64,000 nt of DNA from the NCBI GenBank assembly GCA_964518875.1, contig CAZFHI010000005.1:1-64000 (forward strand). The letters are read 5' to 3'. Position numbers and translations under genes: made by a program. The stretch comes from DTU024 sp964518875. GTDB lineage: Bacteria > Bacillota > Clostridia > Christensenellales > Aristaeellaceae. The notes beneath the pieces were generated by a model. That model was given only the letters and a program-made list of their open reading frames with translations, had not been told where the DNA came from and did not search any database. Shown in pieces: positions 1-7,874 of this stretch (within the stretch, counting starts at the first letter, position 1; each line of letters starts with the position of its first letter).

Positions 1-206
1 ACTCGATCGCTTTTTTCTCAGCTTTCAGTCTCACATCTATTGTAAAGCTACAAAAAAATATTTAGATAAATAAAAAAGCGCTTCCGGCGCGCCGCCTCCC
101 GCATTTCCATCTTTAAAAGCTTAATTAGGCGCGTTTTAAGCGTTAATAATATACGTTGTCGCGCGGCGGGCGTTTTGATATATGCTTTTTACGTTGGTTT
201 AAAAAA

Positions 207-398
207 GCGAAAAAAACGAAAAAATTTTCTTCTTACGCCGTCCGCAAAGCGAACGCGGCGAGATTCGCATATTACCGTGTTACTTTTAGATAACAATAAA
301 ACATGAGGCGAAAAAACAAAAAGATTTCTTCGCTTAAGCCGCCCGCAAAGAGAACGCGGCGAGCTATTGCCGCGTTAATTTCAGATAACAATAAAACA
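207..398. repeat. Two imperfect direct copies of a ~95 bp element
   Basis: Copy A spans 207-303 and copy B 308-398. Both start with GCGAAAAAA, carry a GC-rich core with GCAAAG and GAACGCGGCGAG, and end in the shared TCAGATAACAATAAAACA-like tail (TTAGATAACAATAAAACA in copy A). The GC core can fold in both copies, but with different arms (CGCCG/CGGCG in A, GCCGC/GCGGC in B), so pairing seems kept while the bases differ. Function unknown. Confidence 0.6.
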
Positions 399-420
399 GG
401 GGAAAATTATTTCCCCTGTT
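395..420 (-). terminator. Rho-independent terminator of the glycolytic operon
   Basis: An 11 bp perfect inverted repeat (AACAGGGGAAA and TTTCCCCTGTT) with a 4 nt loop, 43 bp past the gpmI stop. Read on the minus strand the stem is followed by a T-rich stretch (TTTATTGTTAT). Confidence 0.8.
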
Positions 421-463
421 GTTAATAATAAGTTTAAAATTCGCGCTCAGGCAAATTAAGCTT

Positions 464-1996
464 TTATATAAGCGGTTCGCCTGTCATTTCATCCGGCTTT
501 GCCACGCCCATGGATTTAAGCATAGTTGGCGCTATGTCGCACAGGCGCCCGTTTGAGCGGACGGATCTTCCCGTGAACTGCTCTCCGCAGGCTATGAACG
601 GTACGGGGTTAGTGGTGTGGGCGGTGAACGGGCTGCCGTCTGAATCAAACATTTTTTCGGCGTTGCCGTGGTCCGCCGTAACGAACACCGTGCCGCCAAG
701 GCTTAATATCTCTTTTACAAGTATGCCTACGTCCTTGTCCACTTCCTTAACGGCTTCAACAGCGGCGCTTAAAACGCCGGTATGCCCCACCATGTCGCAG
801 TTGGCGAAGTTTAAAATCATAACGTCGTACCTGCCGGAGCGTATGCGCTTAAGCGCTTCTTCCGTTACTTCAGGGGCGCTCATCTGCGGTTTCTTGTCAA
901 ACGTGGGCACCTTTTTGTCTGAAGGTATAAGCACGCGCTCTTCGCCCGCGTTTGGTTCCTCGACTCCGCCGTTAAAGAAGAACGTAACATGCGCGTACTT
1001 TTGCGTTTCCGCTATGCGAAGCTGCGTTTTCCCCAGCGAAGAAATATACTCGCCCAGCGTGTTTTTAAGGCTTTCCGGCGGGTTAACTATTTTAAGGTTT
1101 TTAAGCGTATCGTCGTACTGGGTCATGGTTACAAACTGCGTTTTAACGTAAGGGCGAACAAAGCCTTTAAATTCCGGCTCTGTGAAAGCGCGCGTTATCT
1201 GCCTTGCCCTGTCCGGCCTGAAGTTGTAAAACACTACGCTGTCGCCGTCCTGCACGATATGCGTTTTGCCTTCAAACGGTATAACGGCGGGGACTATGAA
1301 TTCGTCATAAACTTTCTTTTCATAGCTTTTAAGCACCGCTTCTTCAGCGCTTTGCGCTACTTCGCCCTGGCCTAAGGCTATGGCGTCGTAGCCAAGCTTT
1401 ACGCGGTCCCATATATTGTCCCTGTCCATGCCCCAGTAGCGGCCCTGGACGCTCGCTATGCGGCCAACGCTTATTGTGTTTATAAATTCCTCAAGCTGGC
1501 GCACGTATTTTATGCCGCTGTCTGGCGGCACGTCGCGCCCGTCCATAAAGCAGTGTATAAGCACGTTTGTAAGCCCGCGCATCTTCGCCATTCTTATAAG
1601 GGCAAAAAGATGGTTTATGTGGCTGTGCACGCCTCCGTCGGACAAAAGACCCATAATGTGAAGCGTTTTGCCTTTTTTCTTCGCTTCGTCCATCGCCTGC
1701 ACAAGCGCTTCCTTTTCAAAAAAAGCGCCCGTTTCTATGTCCTTTGTAATGCGCGTAAGCTCCTGGTACACTACGCGTCCTGCGCCCATGTTAAGGTGGC
1801 CGACCTCGCTGTTGCCCATCTGCCCGTCCGGAAGCCCTACGTCCATGCCGGACGCGCCTATAAGCTTCCAGGGGTACCGCGCCATAAGGGCGTCCAGGTT
1901 AGGCGTTCCCGCTATCTTTACGGCGTTGCCGTTTTTATCCGGATTATAACCCAGACCGTCCATTATGATAAGCGCGGTCAGCTTTTTATTTTCCAT
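464..1996 (-). CDS. gpmI: 2,3-bisphosphoglycerate-independent phosphoglycerate mutase
   Basis: Interconverts 3- and 2-phosphoglycerate in lower glycolysis in the cytosol, using two Mn ions and a phosphoserine intermediate. The 510 aa length is normal for the family. Visible motifs are IMDGLGYNP with metal ligand Asp13, GNSEVGHLNMGAG with catalytic Ser63, SDGGVHSH, MDGRDVPP, NFRPDRARQ, CDMVGHTG and TADHGNAE, all in the usual order, so the enzyme should be active. It is the last gene of the cggR-pgk-tpiA-gpmI operon; its ATG lies inside the tpiA 3' end (11 bp overlap), which suggests translational coupling. A strong hairpin follows at 395-420. Confidence 0.97.
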   Translation of the reverse strand: MENKKLTALIIMDGLGYNPDKNGNAVKIAGTPNLDALMARYPWKLIGASGMDVGLPDGQMGNSEVGHLNMGAGRVVYQELTRITKDIETGAFFEKEALVQAMDEAKKKGKTLHIMGLLSDGGVHSHINHLFALIRMAKMRGLTNVLIHCFMDGRDVPPDSGIKYVRQLEEFINTISVGRIASVQGRYWGMDRDNIWDRVKLGYDAIALGQGEVAQSAEEAVLKSYEKKVYDEFIVPAVIPFEGKTHIVQDGDSVVFYNFRPDRARQITRAFTEPEFKGFVRPYVKTQFVTMTQYDDTLKNLKIVNPPESLKNTLGEYISSLGKTQLRIAETQKYAHVTFFFNGGVEEPNAGEERVLIPSDKKVPTFDKKPQMSAPEVTEEALKRIRSGRYDVMILNFANCDMVGHTGVLSAAVEAVKEVDKDVGILVKEILSLGGTVFVTADHGNAEKMFDSDGSPFTAHTTNPVPFIACGEQFTGRSVRSNGRLCDIAPTMLKSMGVAKPDEMTGEPLI

Positions 1997-2738
1997 AGTT
2001 TACGACCTTTGCAAAGTCTTCCGCCTTAAGCGACGCGCCTCCTATAAGGCCGCCGTCTATTTCTTCCTGCGCCATAAGGCCTTCAACGTTCTTTGGCTTC
2101 ATGCTGCCGCCGTACTGTATGCGCATTTTTTCAGCGGCTGCGCTTCCGAACTTTCTTTCAACAGCTTTTCTTATAATGCCTACGCCTTCGTTGGCCTGCT
2201 CGTTTGAAGCGGTAAGCCCCGTTCCTATCGCCCAGATGGGTTCGTAGGCTATAACAACTTTCGCCGCTTCATCAGCCGTAAAGCCTTCAAGAGCTATGCT
2301 CGTCTGGTACTCGAGCAGCGCCTTCGTGTAGCCCTTTTCGCGCTGCTCCTTGCTTTCGCCAACGCAGATTATGGGCGTAAGGCCCGCCTTAAAGGCGGCA
2401 AGCGCGCGCATGTTCACCGTTTCGTCCGTTTCGTTAAAGTAACGGCGGCGCTCTGAATGCCCCACTATTACGTAGTCAACTCCGGCGTCCTTGAGCATAT
2501 CCGCGCTCAGCTCTCCCGTAAACGCGCCGCTTTTTTCAAAGTGCACGTTTTGAGCGCCTACTTTTATGTTGCTGCCCTTCGCCGCTTCCACCGCGTTTGA
2601 AATGCAGACGGCGGGTACGCATATCACAACGTCGCACTCGGCGTTCTTTACAAGGGGTATAAGTTCCTTTACAAACCCCGTCGTTTCAGACGGCGTTTTG
2701 TTCATCTTCCAGTTGCCAGCGATAATTGGTTTACGCAT
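1986..2738 (-). CDS. tpiA: Triosephosphate isomerase
   Basis: Interconverts dihydroxyacetone phosphate and glyceraldehyde 3-phosphate in glycolysis. The 250 aa TIM barrel is full length. It shows GNWKMNKT with the phosphate-binding Asn and Lys11, GHSERR with the electrophilic His near 96, YEPIWAIGTG with the catalytic Glu near 167, and the phosphate-gripper segments YGGSM and GLIGGASL. The ATG is preceded by AGGAGG, which overlaps the pgk stop region; the gap to pgk is 8 bp and the 3' end overlaps gpmI by 11 bp, so the three genes are one translationally tight unit. Confidence 0.98.
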   Translation of the reverse strand: MRKPIIAGNWKMNKTPSETTGFVKELIPLVKNAECDVVICVPAVCISNAVEAAKGSNIKVGAQNVHFEKSGAFTGELSADMLKDAGVDYVIVGHSERRRYFNETDETVNMRALAAFKAGLTPIICVGESKEQREKGYTKALLEYQTSIALEGFTADEAAKVVIAYEPIWAIGTGLTASNEQANEGVGIIRKAVERKFGSAAAEKMRIQYGGSMKPKNVEGLMAQEEIDGGLIGGASLKAEDFAKVVNYGK

Positions 2739-2746
2739 ATTTCCTC

Positions 2747-3934
2747 CTATTTGTCCGTCAATGCCGCGACGCCCGGCAGTACCTTGCCTTCAAGGAATTC
2801 GAGCGACGCGCCGCCGCCAGTTGAAATATGGCTCATCTTGTCCTTTAAGCCAAAGCCCTCTACCGCAGCGGCGCTGTCGCCGCCGCCTACTATGGTAACG
2901 CCCGGGCATTCCGCCATGGCTTCGGCGACCGCCTTTGTGCCGCCTGAAAATGCCGGCATTTCAAACACGCCCATGGGCCCGTTCCACACGACGGTCTTTG
3001 CTTTTTTGATCTCCGCGGAAAACGTTTCGCGCGTTTCCCGTCCTATGTCAAGCCCCTGCCAGTCGTCCGGTATTTCTCCCGCCGGCGCGTTTTTGGTGTT
3101 GGCGTTATTGTCAAACTTGTCCGCTATTATAACGTCCTTGGGCAGCAGAAGCTTTACGTTCTTTTTCTTTGCTTTTTCTATTAATGAAAGTGCGAGCTCC
3201 ATCTTGTCTTCTTCCAGAAGGGACTTGCCTATGGAGCCGCCCTGCGCCTTAATAAAGGTGTAGGCCATGCCGCCGCCTATTAAAAGCACGTCAACCTTGT
3301 TTAACAGGTTTTCTATAACTCCTATCTTGTCCGAAACCTTCGCGCCGCCGAGTATGGCTACGAACGGGCGCTCCGGGTTTTCAACGGCGTCCCCGAGGAA
3401 CTTTATTTCTTTTTCAATAAGGAAGCCCGACACGCTTGTATCAACAAAGTGCGTAACGCCCTCTGTTGAAGCGTGCGCGCGGTGCGCCGTGCCGAAAGCG
3501 TCGTTTACGAATATATCCGCGAACGACGCTAATTTCTTTGCGAATTCAGGGTCGTTCTTTTCCTCGCCCTTTTCAAAGCGCAGGTTTTCAAGCAGGCAGG
3601 CTTCGCCTTCCTTAAGGGAATCCACGCATTTTTGAGCGTCTTCGCCTACGACGTCCTTTGCCATTTTAACTTCCTGGTTGAGCAGCTTCGAAAGCTCCTT
3701 CGCGACGGGCGCGAGAGAAAACTTTGGAATAACCTGTCCCTTTGGGCGGCCAAGATGGCTTACAAGTATAAGCTTTGCCCCTCTTTCAAGCAGGTATTTT
3801 ATTGTTGGCAGCGCGCCTAATATGCGGCTATTGTCTGTAATATTGAATTTTTCATCCATTGGAACGTTAAAATCCGCACGCATAAGCACGCGCTTACCCT
3901 GCGGGTTGATGTCCCTGACTGTTTTTTTGCTCAT
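2747..3934 (-). CDS. pgk: Phosphoglycerate kinase
   Basis: Transfers the acyl phosphate of 1,3-bisphosphoglycerate to ADP, the first ATP-yielding step of glycolysis. The 395 aa protein is normal size. It shows the N-domain signature RVLMRADFNVPMD, substrate-binding SHLGRPKG, the hinge region LGGAKVSDKIGVIENL, and the nucleotide-site segments WNGPMGVFE and GGGDSAAA near the C-terminus. The ATG has GGAG nine bases upstream. It follows cggR after 38 bp. In the classical Bacillus hexacistronic operon gapA stands between cggR and pgk; here it is missing, so glyceraldehyde-3-phosphate dehydrogenase must be encoded elsewhere. Confidence 0.98.
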   Translation of the reverse strand: MSKKTVRDINPQGKRVLMRADFNVPMDEKFNITDNSRILGALPTIKYLLERGAKLILVSHLGRPKGQVIPKFSLAPVAKELSKLLNQEVKMAKDVVGEDAQKCVDSLKEGEACLLENLRFEKGEEKNDPEFAKKLASFADIFVNDAFGTAHRAHASTEGVTHFVDTSVSGFLIEKEIKFLGDAVENPERPFVAILGGAKVSDKIGVIENLLNKVDVLLIGGGMAYTFIKAQGGSIGKSLLEEDKMELALSLIEKAKKKNVKLLLPKDVIIADKFDNNANTKNAPAGEIPDDWQGLDIGRETRETFSAEIKKAKTVVWNGPMGVFEMPAFSGGTKAVAEAMAECPGVTIVGGGDSAAAVEGFGLKDKMSHISTGGGASLEFLEGKVLPGVAALTDK

Positions 3935-3972
3935 AATACATAACTCCTTTTTTTATTAGCAAAGGCTTAGCC

Positions 3973-5001
3973 TTAAGCTTTCGAAAGTATTTTTTCCATG
4001 GTACGCGCGGCCCCCGCGTCTGTTATAAGCACGTCGGGCCTGTGGCGGCGCACGGCGCCTATTATGGCTTCCGCCTTGGAGCAGCCCCCAGCCACGCTTA
4101 TTATCTTTCCGCCGCTCTTTGGAACAGAAACGTGCGACCCGACGGAAGGGCTCTGGTAAACTGTGTGGCCGTCAATATTAAAGAAATGTCCCGCGGATTC
4201 GCCCACAGCGCCAAGCGAAATCAAAGTTTCTATCTGCGAGTTTAAAAAGCCTCTGCGCGCGGCCATTTTATCCGCCCTGCCTATGCCGAGCAAAAGTACG
4301 TCCGCCATGGAAATAAGCTCCACCACTTCCTTTACGGAAGGAAGCTTTTCAAGCTCCTTAAGCGCGGACATGTCTATTTCATCCGGCAGGTGCATAAGAC
4401 GGCACTGGCTCTTAAGGCTTTTCGCCATAACGCCCGCCACGGAATCTGCCTGCGTTGAAAGCTGGCTCCCTATGCCGCCTCTCGCTGGCACTACGGTAAT
4501 GCCGGGCCACGCTGGCTCCATGTTTTTTGCAAGCTGCGCCATAGTGGTGCCGCCCGCTATCGCTATTATCATGTCGGGCCTTAAATATGTCTGCACTATG
4601 TTCGCGGCTATGCGGCACATGTTCGACATGGCTTCAGGGCCGTTGTCCGAATCGCCCGAGGCGATTACGACGCGCTTAACGCCTAGCATTTTGGACAAAC
4701 GGGATTCAGACGTTATGGTCTGTTCCGTAACGCTGTATATTTCGCGTATTGCCGGCAGAATGGCGCGCGCAAGCTTTGTGGTCTTCATGCCGGAAGAACC
4801 GGTGGACAAAAGCCCGAGCTTTATCATAGCGTCCGCGCTGGACCTTACCTTGCGCTCCGGCATGCTTAAAAGCTTGGAAAGGTTGCGGCGGCCGACGGGC
4901 TCGTTCCCGTTCACCGTCAATATGATGTTTGCCCGCCTGAGTATTTCTTCCGTCTGCTCAGGCGCGATTTTTTTTATAATACCAGCGGTATCTTCGTGCA
5001 T
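3973..5001 (-). CDS. cggR: CggR/SorC-family central glycolytic genes regulator
   Basis: A 342 aa DNA-binding repressor of the SorC family. CggR of Bacillus represses the glycolytic operon and is inactivated by fructose-1,6-bisphosphate. The N-terminal ~90 residues contain a winged-HTH stretch (GRRNLSKLLSMPERKVRSS then MIKLGLLS). The rest is the phosphosugar-binding domain, with the typical IAIAGGTTMAQLAKNM, VPARGGIG and GIGRADKMAARRGF segments. The start ATG is served by GGAGGG. It heads the pgk-tpiA-gpmI operon, which supports the CggR assignment over a sugar-catabolic SorC regulator. Two promoters and a CggR-like operator lie upstream, so autoregulation is likely. Confidence 0.92.
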   Translation of the reverse strand: MHEDTAGIIKKIAPEQTEEILRRANIILTVNGNEPVGRRNLSKLLSMPERKVRSSADAMIKLGLLSTGSSGMKTTKLARAILPAIREIYSVTEQTITSESRLSKMLGVKRVVIASGDSDNGPEAMSNMCRIAANIVQTYLRPDMIIAIAGGTTMAQLAKNMEPAWPGITVVPARGGIGSQLSTQADSVAGVMAKSLKSQCRLMHLPDEIDMSALKELEKLPSVKEVVELISMADVLLLGIGRADKMAARRGFLNSQIETLISLGAVGESAGHFFNIDGHTVYQSPSVGSHVSVPKSGGKIISVAGGCSKAEAIIGAVRRHRPDVLITDAGAARTMEKILSKA

Positions 5002-5022
5002 CGCCGCCCTCCTAACAATTCC

Positions 5023-5051
5023 ATTATAATATTTGAGTTAGTTTTAATCAA
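5023..5051 (-). promoter_or_regulatory. Proximal promoter of cggR operon
   Basis: Read on the minus strand: TTGATT (5051-5046), a 17 bp spacer, and TATAAT (5028-5023). Transcription would start about 15 bp ahead of the cggR ATG, leaving room for the GGAGG site. Near-consensus for the housekeeping sigma factor. Confidence 0.7.
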
Positions 5052-5101
5052 GATAAAACCATGTTTTACGGCTCCGTAGCGGGTAATAATTTACCAACAG
5101 G

Positions 5102-5155
5102 GACATACATCGCCCGCTCGGTACGGATTATACATAAAATCAAATTAAATTGCAA
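5102..5155 (-). promoter_or_regulatory. Distal cggR promoter with CggR-like operator
   Basis: On the minus strand TTGCAA (5155-5150), a 17 bp spacer and TATAAT (5132-5127) form a second promoter. Just downstream of the expected start lies CGGGCGATGTATGTC (5116-5102), which resembles one half of the known Bacillus CggR operator (CGGGAC, six bases, TGTC), although one base shorter. The position would let CggR block its own transcription. No second operator copy is seen. Confidence 0.5.
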
Positions 5156-5428
5156 ATATATATAAGCGAAAATTTAACGGCGCGCCGAACGCCTAAATTA
5201 TCAAATTAAAATAAATTTTAAAAGCTTATGCGCTTTAAACGCAAAGCAAAAAGAAAAACGCGCGGCGCCGCGGCACAAGTTTAACTTATAATGTTTTAAA
5301 AAATTCTGATACGGCTTTTTCCGCTTAAAGCGCGCGGCGGCGAAAAAACTCTACCGCATACAAAGTGATATTAAGGAAGGTTATTTTGGCAAAGCCTCTG
5401 TCTTAACCTGAAGCATCGATACGCTATG

Positions 5429-5470
5429 GCCGCGTAGCTTGCGCGGCAACGCATTTTTCTCTTTTTTTCC
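5429..5470 (+). terminator. Possible terminator hairpin
   Basis: GCCGCG and CGCGGC pair around TAGCTTG, and the stem is followed by a T-rich run (CGCATTTTTCTCTTTTTTT). No gene ends just upstream, so it may close a short non-coding transcript or be chance. A related but less well paired stretch is at 12765-12810. Confidence 0.3.
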
Positions 5471-5471
5471 A

Positions 5472-5655
5472 TTGAGCTTTTCTTGTTTTCTTTTGGCTTT
5501 TCTTGTTCCATTAAACTTTTCTTTTCCCCTTGAACTTTTCTTATCCCTTAAGCTTTTTTATCCCATTAAGCCTTTCGTGTCTTTTAAGTTTTTATTCTTT
5601 CTTGAACTTTTCTTACTCTCCTTGTGCTTTTACTTGCTCCCTTGAGCTTTTTATC
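5472..5655. repeat. Degenerate 18-20 bp tandem repeat, about ten units
   Basis: The motif TTGAGCTTTTCTT or a variant (TTAAACTTTTCTT, TTGAACTTTTCTT, TTAAGCTTTTTTA, TTAAGCCTTTCGT) recurs at a spacing of 18 to 20 bp, with the middle C at 5477, 5497, 5516, 5535, 5553, 5571, 5607, 5627 and 5647. The bottom strand is almost pure purine. Units have diverged, so it is an old array. It lies just upstream of the SOS-type promoter. Confidence 0.7.
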
Positions 5656-5785
5656 ACATTGATCCTGAGCGAACAATCGAAAACGCCGCTTTTCCCGCGC
5701 TTAGCGCCATATCCGCGCTTTTCATGCCGCTTTCAGGGGGGTCGGACGGAAAAAAACGCGTTTAGGATTAACTTTGCGTTTTTGC

Positions 5786-5840
5786 TTGACAGCGCCGGAA
5801 TATTTTCCTATTCTCTTTGCGTAATACGAACATACGTTCT
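5786..5840 (+). promoter_or_regulatory. SOS-type promoter with LexA box
   Basis: TTGACA (5786-5791), a 17 bp spacer and TATTCT (5809-5814) form a strong promoter. CGAACATACGTTCT (5827-5840) matches the Gram-positive LexA/DinR consensus CGAACRNRYGTTYC at 13 of 14 positions and covers roughly +6 to +20, a position suited to repression. The downstream genes should therefore be induced by DNA damage. Confidence 0.8.
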
Positions 5841-5857
5841 TATTTTGGAGGTGAAAA

Positions 5858-6022
5858 ATGGACGTTAAATTGTTTTTGCAGCTTTACGGCATAGACAAGC
5901 GGAGTGCGGCGCGCAGCCTGCACCTTAGCAAAAGCAACTTTAACCGCAGGCTGCGAACGAAGAGCTTTACAAAAAGCGAAATTGAAAAGCTGTTCGGCTT
6001 TCTTAATCAGGGCGTTATTTAG
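5858..6022 (+). CDS. Small HTH protein (54 aa), SOS-controlled
   Basis: A 54-codon gene starting at ATG 5858 behind GGAGGTG and ending in TAG at 6020-6022. The protein begins MDVKLFLQLYGIDKRSAARS and continues with a segment (LHLSKSNFNRRL) that reads like the recognition helix of a Cro/XRE-type or homeodomain-like HTH. It is short even for a phage Cro protein and shows no other domain. It sits directly behind the LexA box and 40 bp ahead of the phage-activator-like gene, so a regulatory job in an SOS-inducible phage-derived circuit is likely. The family was not recognised with certainty. Confidence 0.75.
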   Translation: MDVKLFLQLYGIDKRSAARSLHLSKSNFNRRLRTKSFTKSEIEKLFGFLNQGVI

Positions 6023-6062
6023 CGTAAGCTAATAAAAATTCAGAGAAAAGGAGAATCAATTT

Positions 6063-6404
6063 ATGACAGCGGAAGAATATTTATCCAAGGACAGGGAAAT
6101 ACAAAGGCAGGCGGAGCAGCTGCGCGTATTGGTGGAATACCTGCACAAGAACAAAAACAAGGCGTACGCGCCCTTTTTGCAGCGCTACCAGAAGACGGCG
6201 CGGCTTAAATTAGTGTGGGAGGAGCGCGCGAACAGGATTATAGACACTCTTGAAGACCCCAACGAACGCCTGGCTCTTACCCTGTGCTACATACAGTGCA
6301 TGCCGAAGGAGGACATAGGGCAGGTTATGGGCTACTGCCACAGGCAGGTGCACAGAATTATAAAGCGCGGCCTTGCTAACGCGGAAGAAAAGCTGAGCGC
6401 GTAA
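6063..6404 (+). CDS. Phage late-transcription activator-like protein (RinA/ArpU/DUF1492 type)
   Basis: A 113 aa protein with a helical N-terminus (residues 1-65, many charged residues) and a C-terminal sigma-region-4-like HTH: ERLALTLCYIQCMPKEDIGQ, then VMGYCHRQVHRIIKRGL. This layout, a helical region followed by a 'Y-I-x4-W/K-E-D-I-G-x-x-M-x-Y-x-x-R-Q-V' stretch, is that of small Gram-positive phage proteins that switch on late (packaging, structural, lysis) genes. The start has AAAAGGAG upstream. It shares the LexA-controlled promoter with the 54 aa HTH gene. No phage structural gene is adjacent; the nearest is the capsid operon 27 kb away, also under a LexA box. Exact family not proven. 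Confidence 0.7.
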   Translation: MTAEEYLSKDREIQRQAEQLRVLVEYLHKNKNKAYAPFLQRYQKTARLKLVWEERANRIIDTLEDPNERLALTLCYIQCMPKEDIGQVMGYCHRQVHRIIKRGLANAEEKLSA

Positions 6405-6420
6405 AACAAAGCGAGGGCGT

Positions 6421-6473
6421 CAGGCGTTTAAGTATTTTTAGTTAATAGCTCTAAAAAAAAGTTAAAACGCCTG
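6421..6473. other. Inverted repeat after the SOS operon
   Basis: CAGGCGTTT (6421-6429) and AAACGCCTG (6465-6473) form a 9 bp stem with a long AT-rich loop that can pair further in part. It lies 17 bp past the 113-aa gene. No T-run follows, so a terminator role is doubtful. Confidence 0.3.
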
Positions 6474-6618
6474 CGTTGCGCTTCAATTCTTATAAACTTT
6501 CTTAAACAGATATATTAGAAAAAAATTTATAAAAAATAAGAGGATTTTAATAGTTTTTTGTTTAAAAGTATGTTATTATCGAAAGCGAAGTAATCAAACA
6601 TTTAAGGAGGTATTTCTT

Positions 6619-7860
6619 ATGAAGAAATTACTCGCGCTTCTTTTAATTGGCGCAATGGCGCTCTCTCTCGCCGGCTTTGCCGCGGCTGAAGGCAAAACAA
6701 TAGTCTACTGGTCCATGTGGGAAAGCACCGAGCCGCAGGGCCAGGTAATACAGAAGGCGGTTGACGCTTACATGGCGGAAAGCGGCAACACGGTAGACCT
6801 GCAGTTCAAGGGCCGCACCGGCATACGCGAAGGCCTGCAGCCGGCGCTTGACGCGGGAAAAGAAATAGACATGTGGGAAGAAGACATAGACCGTGTAAAT
6901 ACCCTTTGGGGCAAATACATTTTAGATCTTGAAGATCTTGCCAAGGAAGCAAACTATGAAGAAACGGCCATGGCGAGCCTTGTTGGCGCCTGCAGAGATT
7001 TAGGCGGCGGCACGCTTAAAACCATACCTTACCAGCCGTTCGTATTCAACGTTTTCTACAACAAAGACATATTTGAAGAAGCCGGCGTAAAGGAAGAGCC
7101 CAAAACCTGGGCGGAATTTCTTGACGCCTGCGAAAAGATAAAGGCCGCGGGATATATACCTCTCACAAGCGACGACGCGTACATACTCTGCAATTTCGGC
7201 TACCACCTCGCGCGCTACATAGGCGCTGAAGGCGTAAGCAAAGTAGTTAAGGAAGGCCTTTGGGCGGAAGAGCCGGCGGTGCTTAAAACGGCGCAGGCCT
7301 ATGAAGACCTGGCCAAAAAAGGCTATTTATCGCCTACCATAATGTCCGCCGTGTTCCCGAGCAACCAGAACGGCGAACTCGCTTTAGGCTTAGCCGCAAT
7401 GTACGCAAACGGCTCATGGCTCCCCAACGAAGTTAAACAGATGACTGGCCCGGACTTCAAGTGGGGCTGCTTCGCATACCCTGAAGTTGAAGGCGGCGCA
7501 AACGGCACGGAAGCCGGGAACTTCGGTTCACAAGTGTACGCCATAAACAAAAACAGCAAGGTATCGAAAGAAGCCTTCGACATAATATTAAAAGTTACCA
7601 AGGGCGAATACGACAAAATGCTTTCAGAAGAATCCGTCGGCATACCTGCGGACACAAGGAACACTGAATGGCCGGCGCCTCTTGCTGGCGTTAAGCCGGT
7701 TCTTGAATCCCTTTCAACCCGCTGGCCATGGGCGGCAGGCTGCGAAGACAACGCGGACATGACGCCTATAATAAAGCTTGAATTCCTTAAGCTCTGCGGC
7801 GGCCAGATAACCGCGCAGGAATTCGTGGACAATCTTGAAAGCCAGTCTTCAGGCAATTAA
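6619..7860 (+). CDS. Sugar ABC transporter substrate-binding protein (family 1)
   Basis: A 413 aa extracellular receptor for a carbohydrate ABC importer. Residues 1-23 are a signal peptide (KK then a leucine-rich core and AGFAAA cleavage site); there is no lipobox cysteine, unlike most monoderm binding proteins. The mature part starts with IVYWSMWESTEPQG, typical of MalE/UgpB-like proteins, and has a hinge segment NVFYNKDIFEEAGV and PKTWAEFLDACEKIKAAGY. The ATG is behind AAGGAGG. It is followed by a palindrome and two permease genes. The sugar cannot be read from the sequence. Confidence 0.9.
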   Translation: MKKLLALLLIGAMALSLAGFAAAEGKTIVYWSMWESTEPQGQVIQKAVDAYMAESGNTVDLQFKGRTGIREGLQPALDAGKEIDMWEEDIDRVNTLWGKYILDLEDLAKEANYEETAMASLVGACRDLGGGTLKTIPYQPFVFNVFYNKDIFEEAGVKEEPKTWAEFLDACEKIKAAGYIPLTSDDAYILCNFGYHLARYIGAEGVSKVVKEGLWAEEPAVLKTAQAYEDLAKKGYLSPTIMSAVFPSNQNGELALGLAAMYANGSWLPNEVKQMTGPDFKWGCFAYPEVEGGANGTEAGNFGSQVYAINKNSKVSKEAFDIILKVTKGEYDKMLSEESVGIPADTRNTEWPAPLAGVKPVLESLSTRWPWAAGCEDNADMTPIIKLEFLKLCGGQITAQEFVDNLESQSSGN

Positions 7861-7874
7861 CACGCGCATTTTTA

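Larger units (their letters stand above)
1..463. other. Non-coding spacer downstream of gpmI
   Basis: No supportable gene lies here: short reading frames lack ribosome-binding sites and the stretch is AT-rich with GC-rich clumps. It contains an imperfect direct repeat (207-303 and 308-398) and the gpmI terminator (395-420). What lies to the left of base 1 is unknown, so the first 200 bases could be the leader or tail of a neighbour outside the window. Confidence 0.6.
5156..5785. other. AT-rich non-coding spacer between cggR and the SOS operon
   Basis: No gene is supportable. The region has a GC-rich patch near 5263-5275, a hairpin GCCGCG/CGCGGC with T-rich tail (5429-5470), and the degenerate 18-20 bp repeat block. 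The hydrophobic 68-codon frame at 5439-5645 is a product of the T-rich repeat and lacks a ribosome-binding site. Confidence 0.5.

Noticed and set aside
5439..5645. 68-codon hydrophobic plus-strand frame
   Set aside because: It arises from the T-rich 18-20 bp repeat, has no ribosome-binding site and no recognisable protein pattern.
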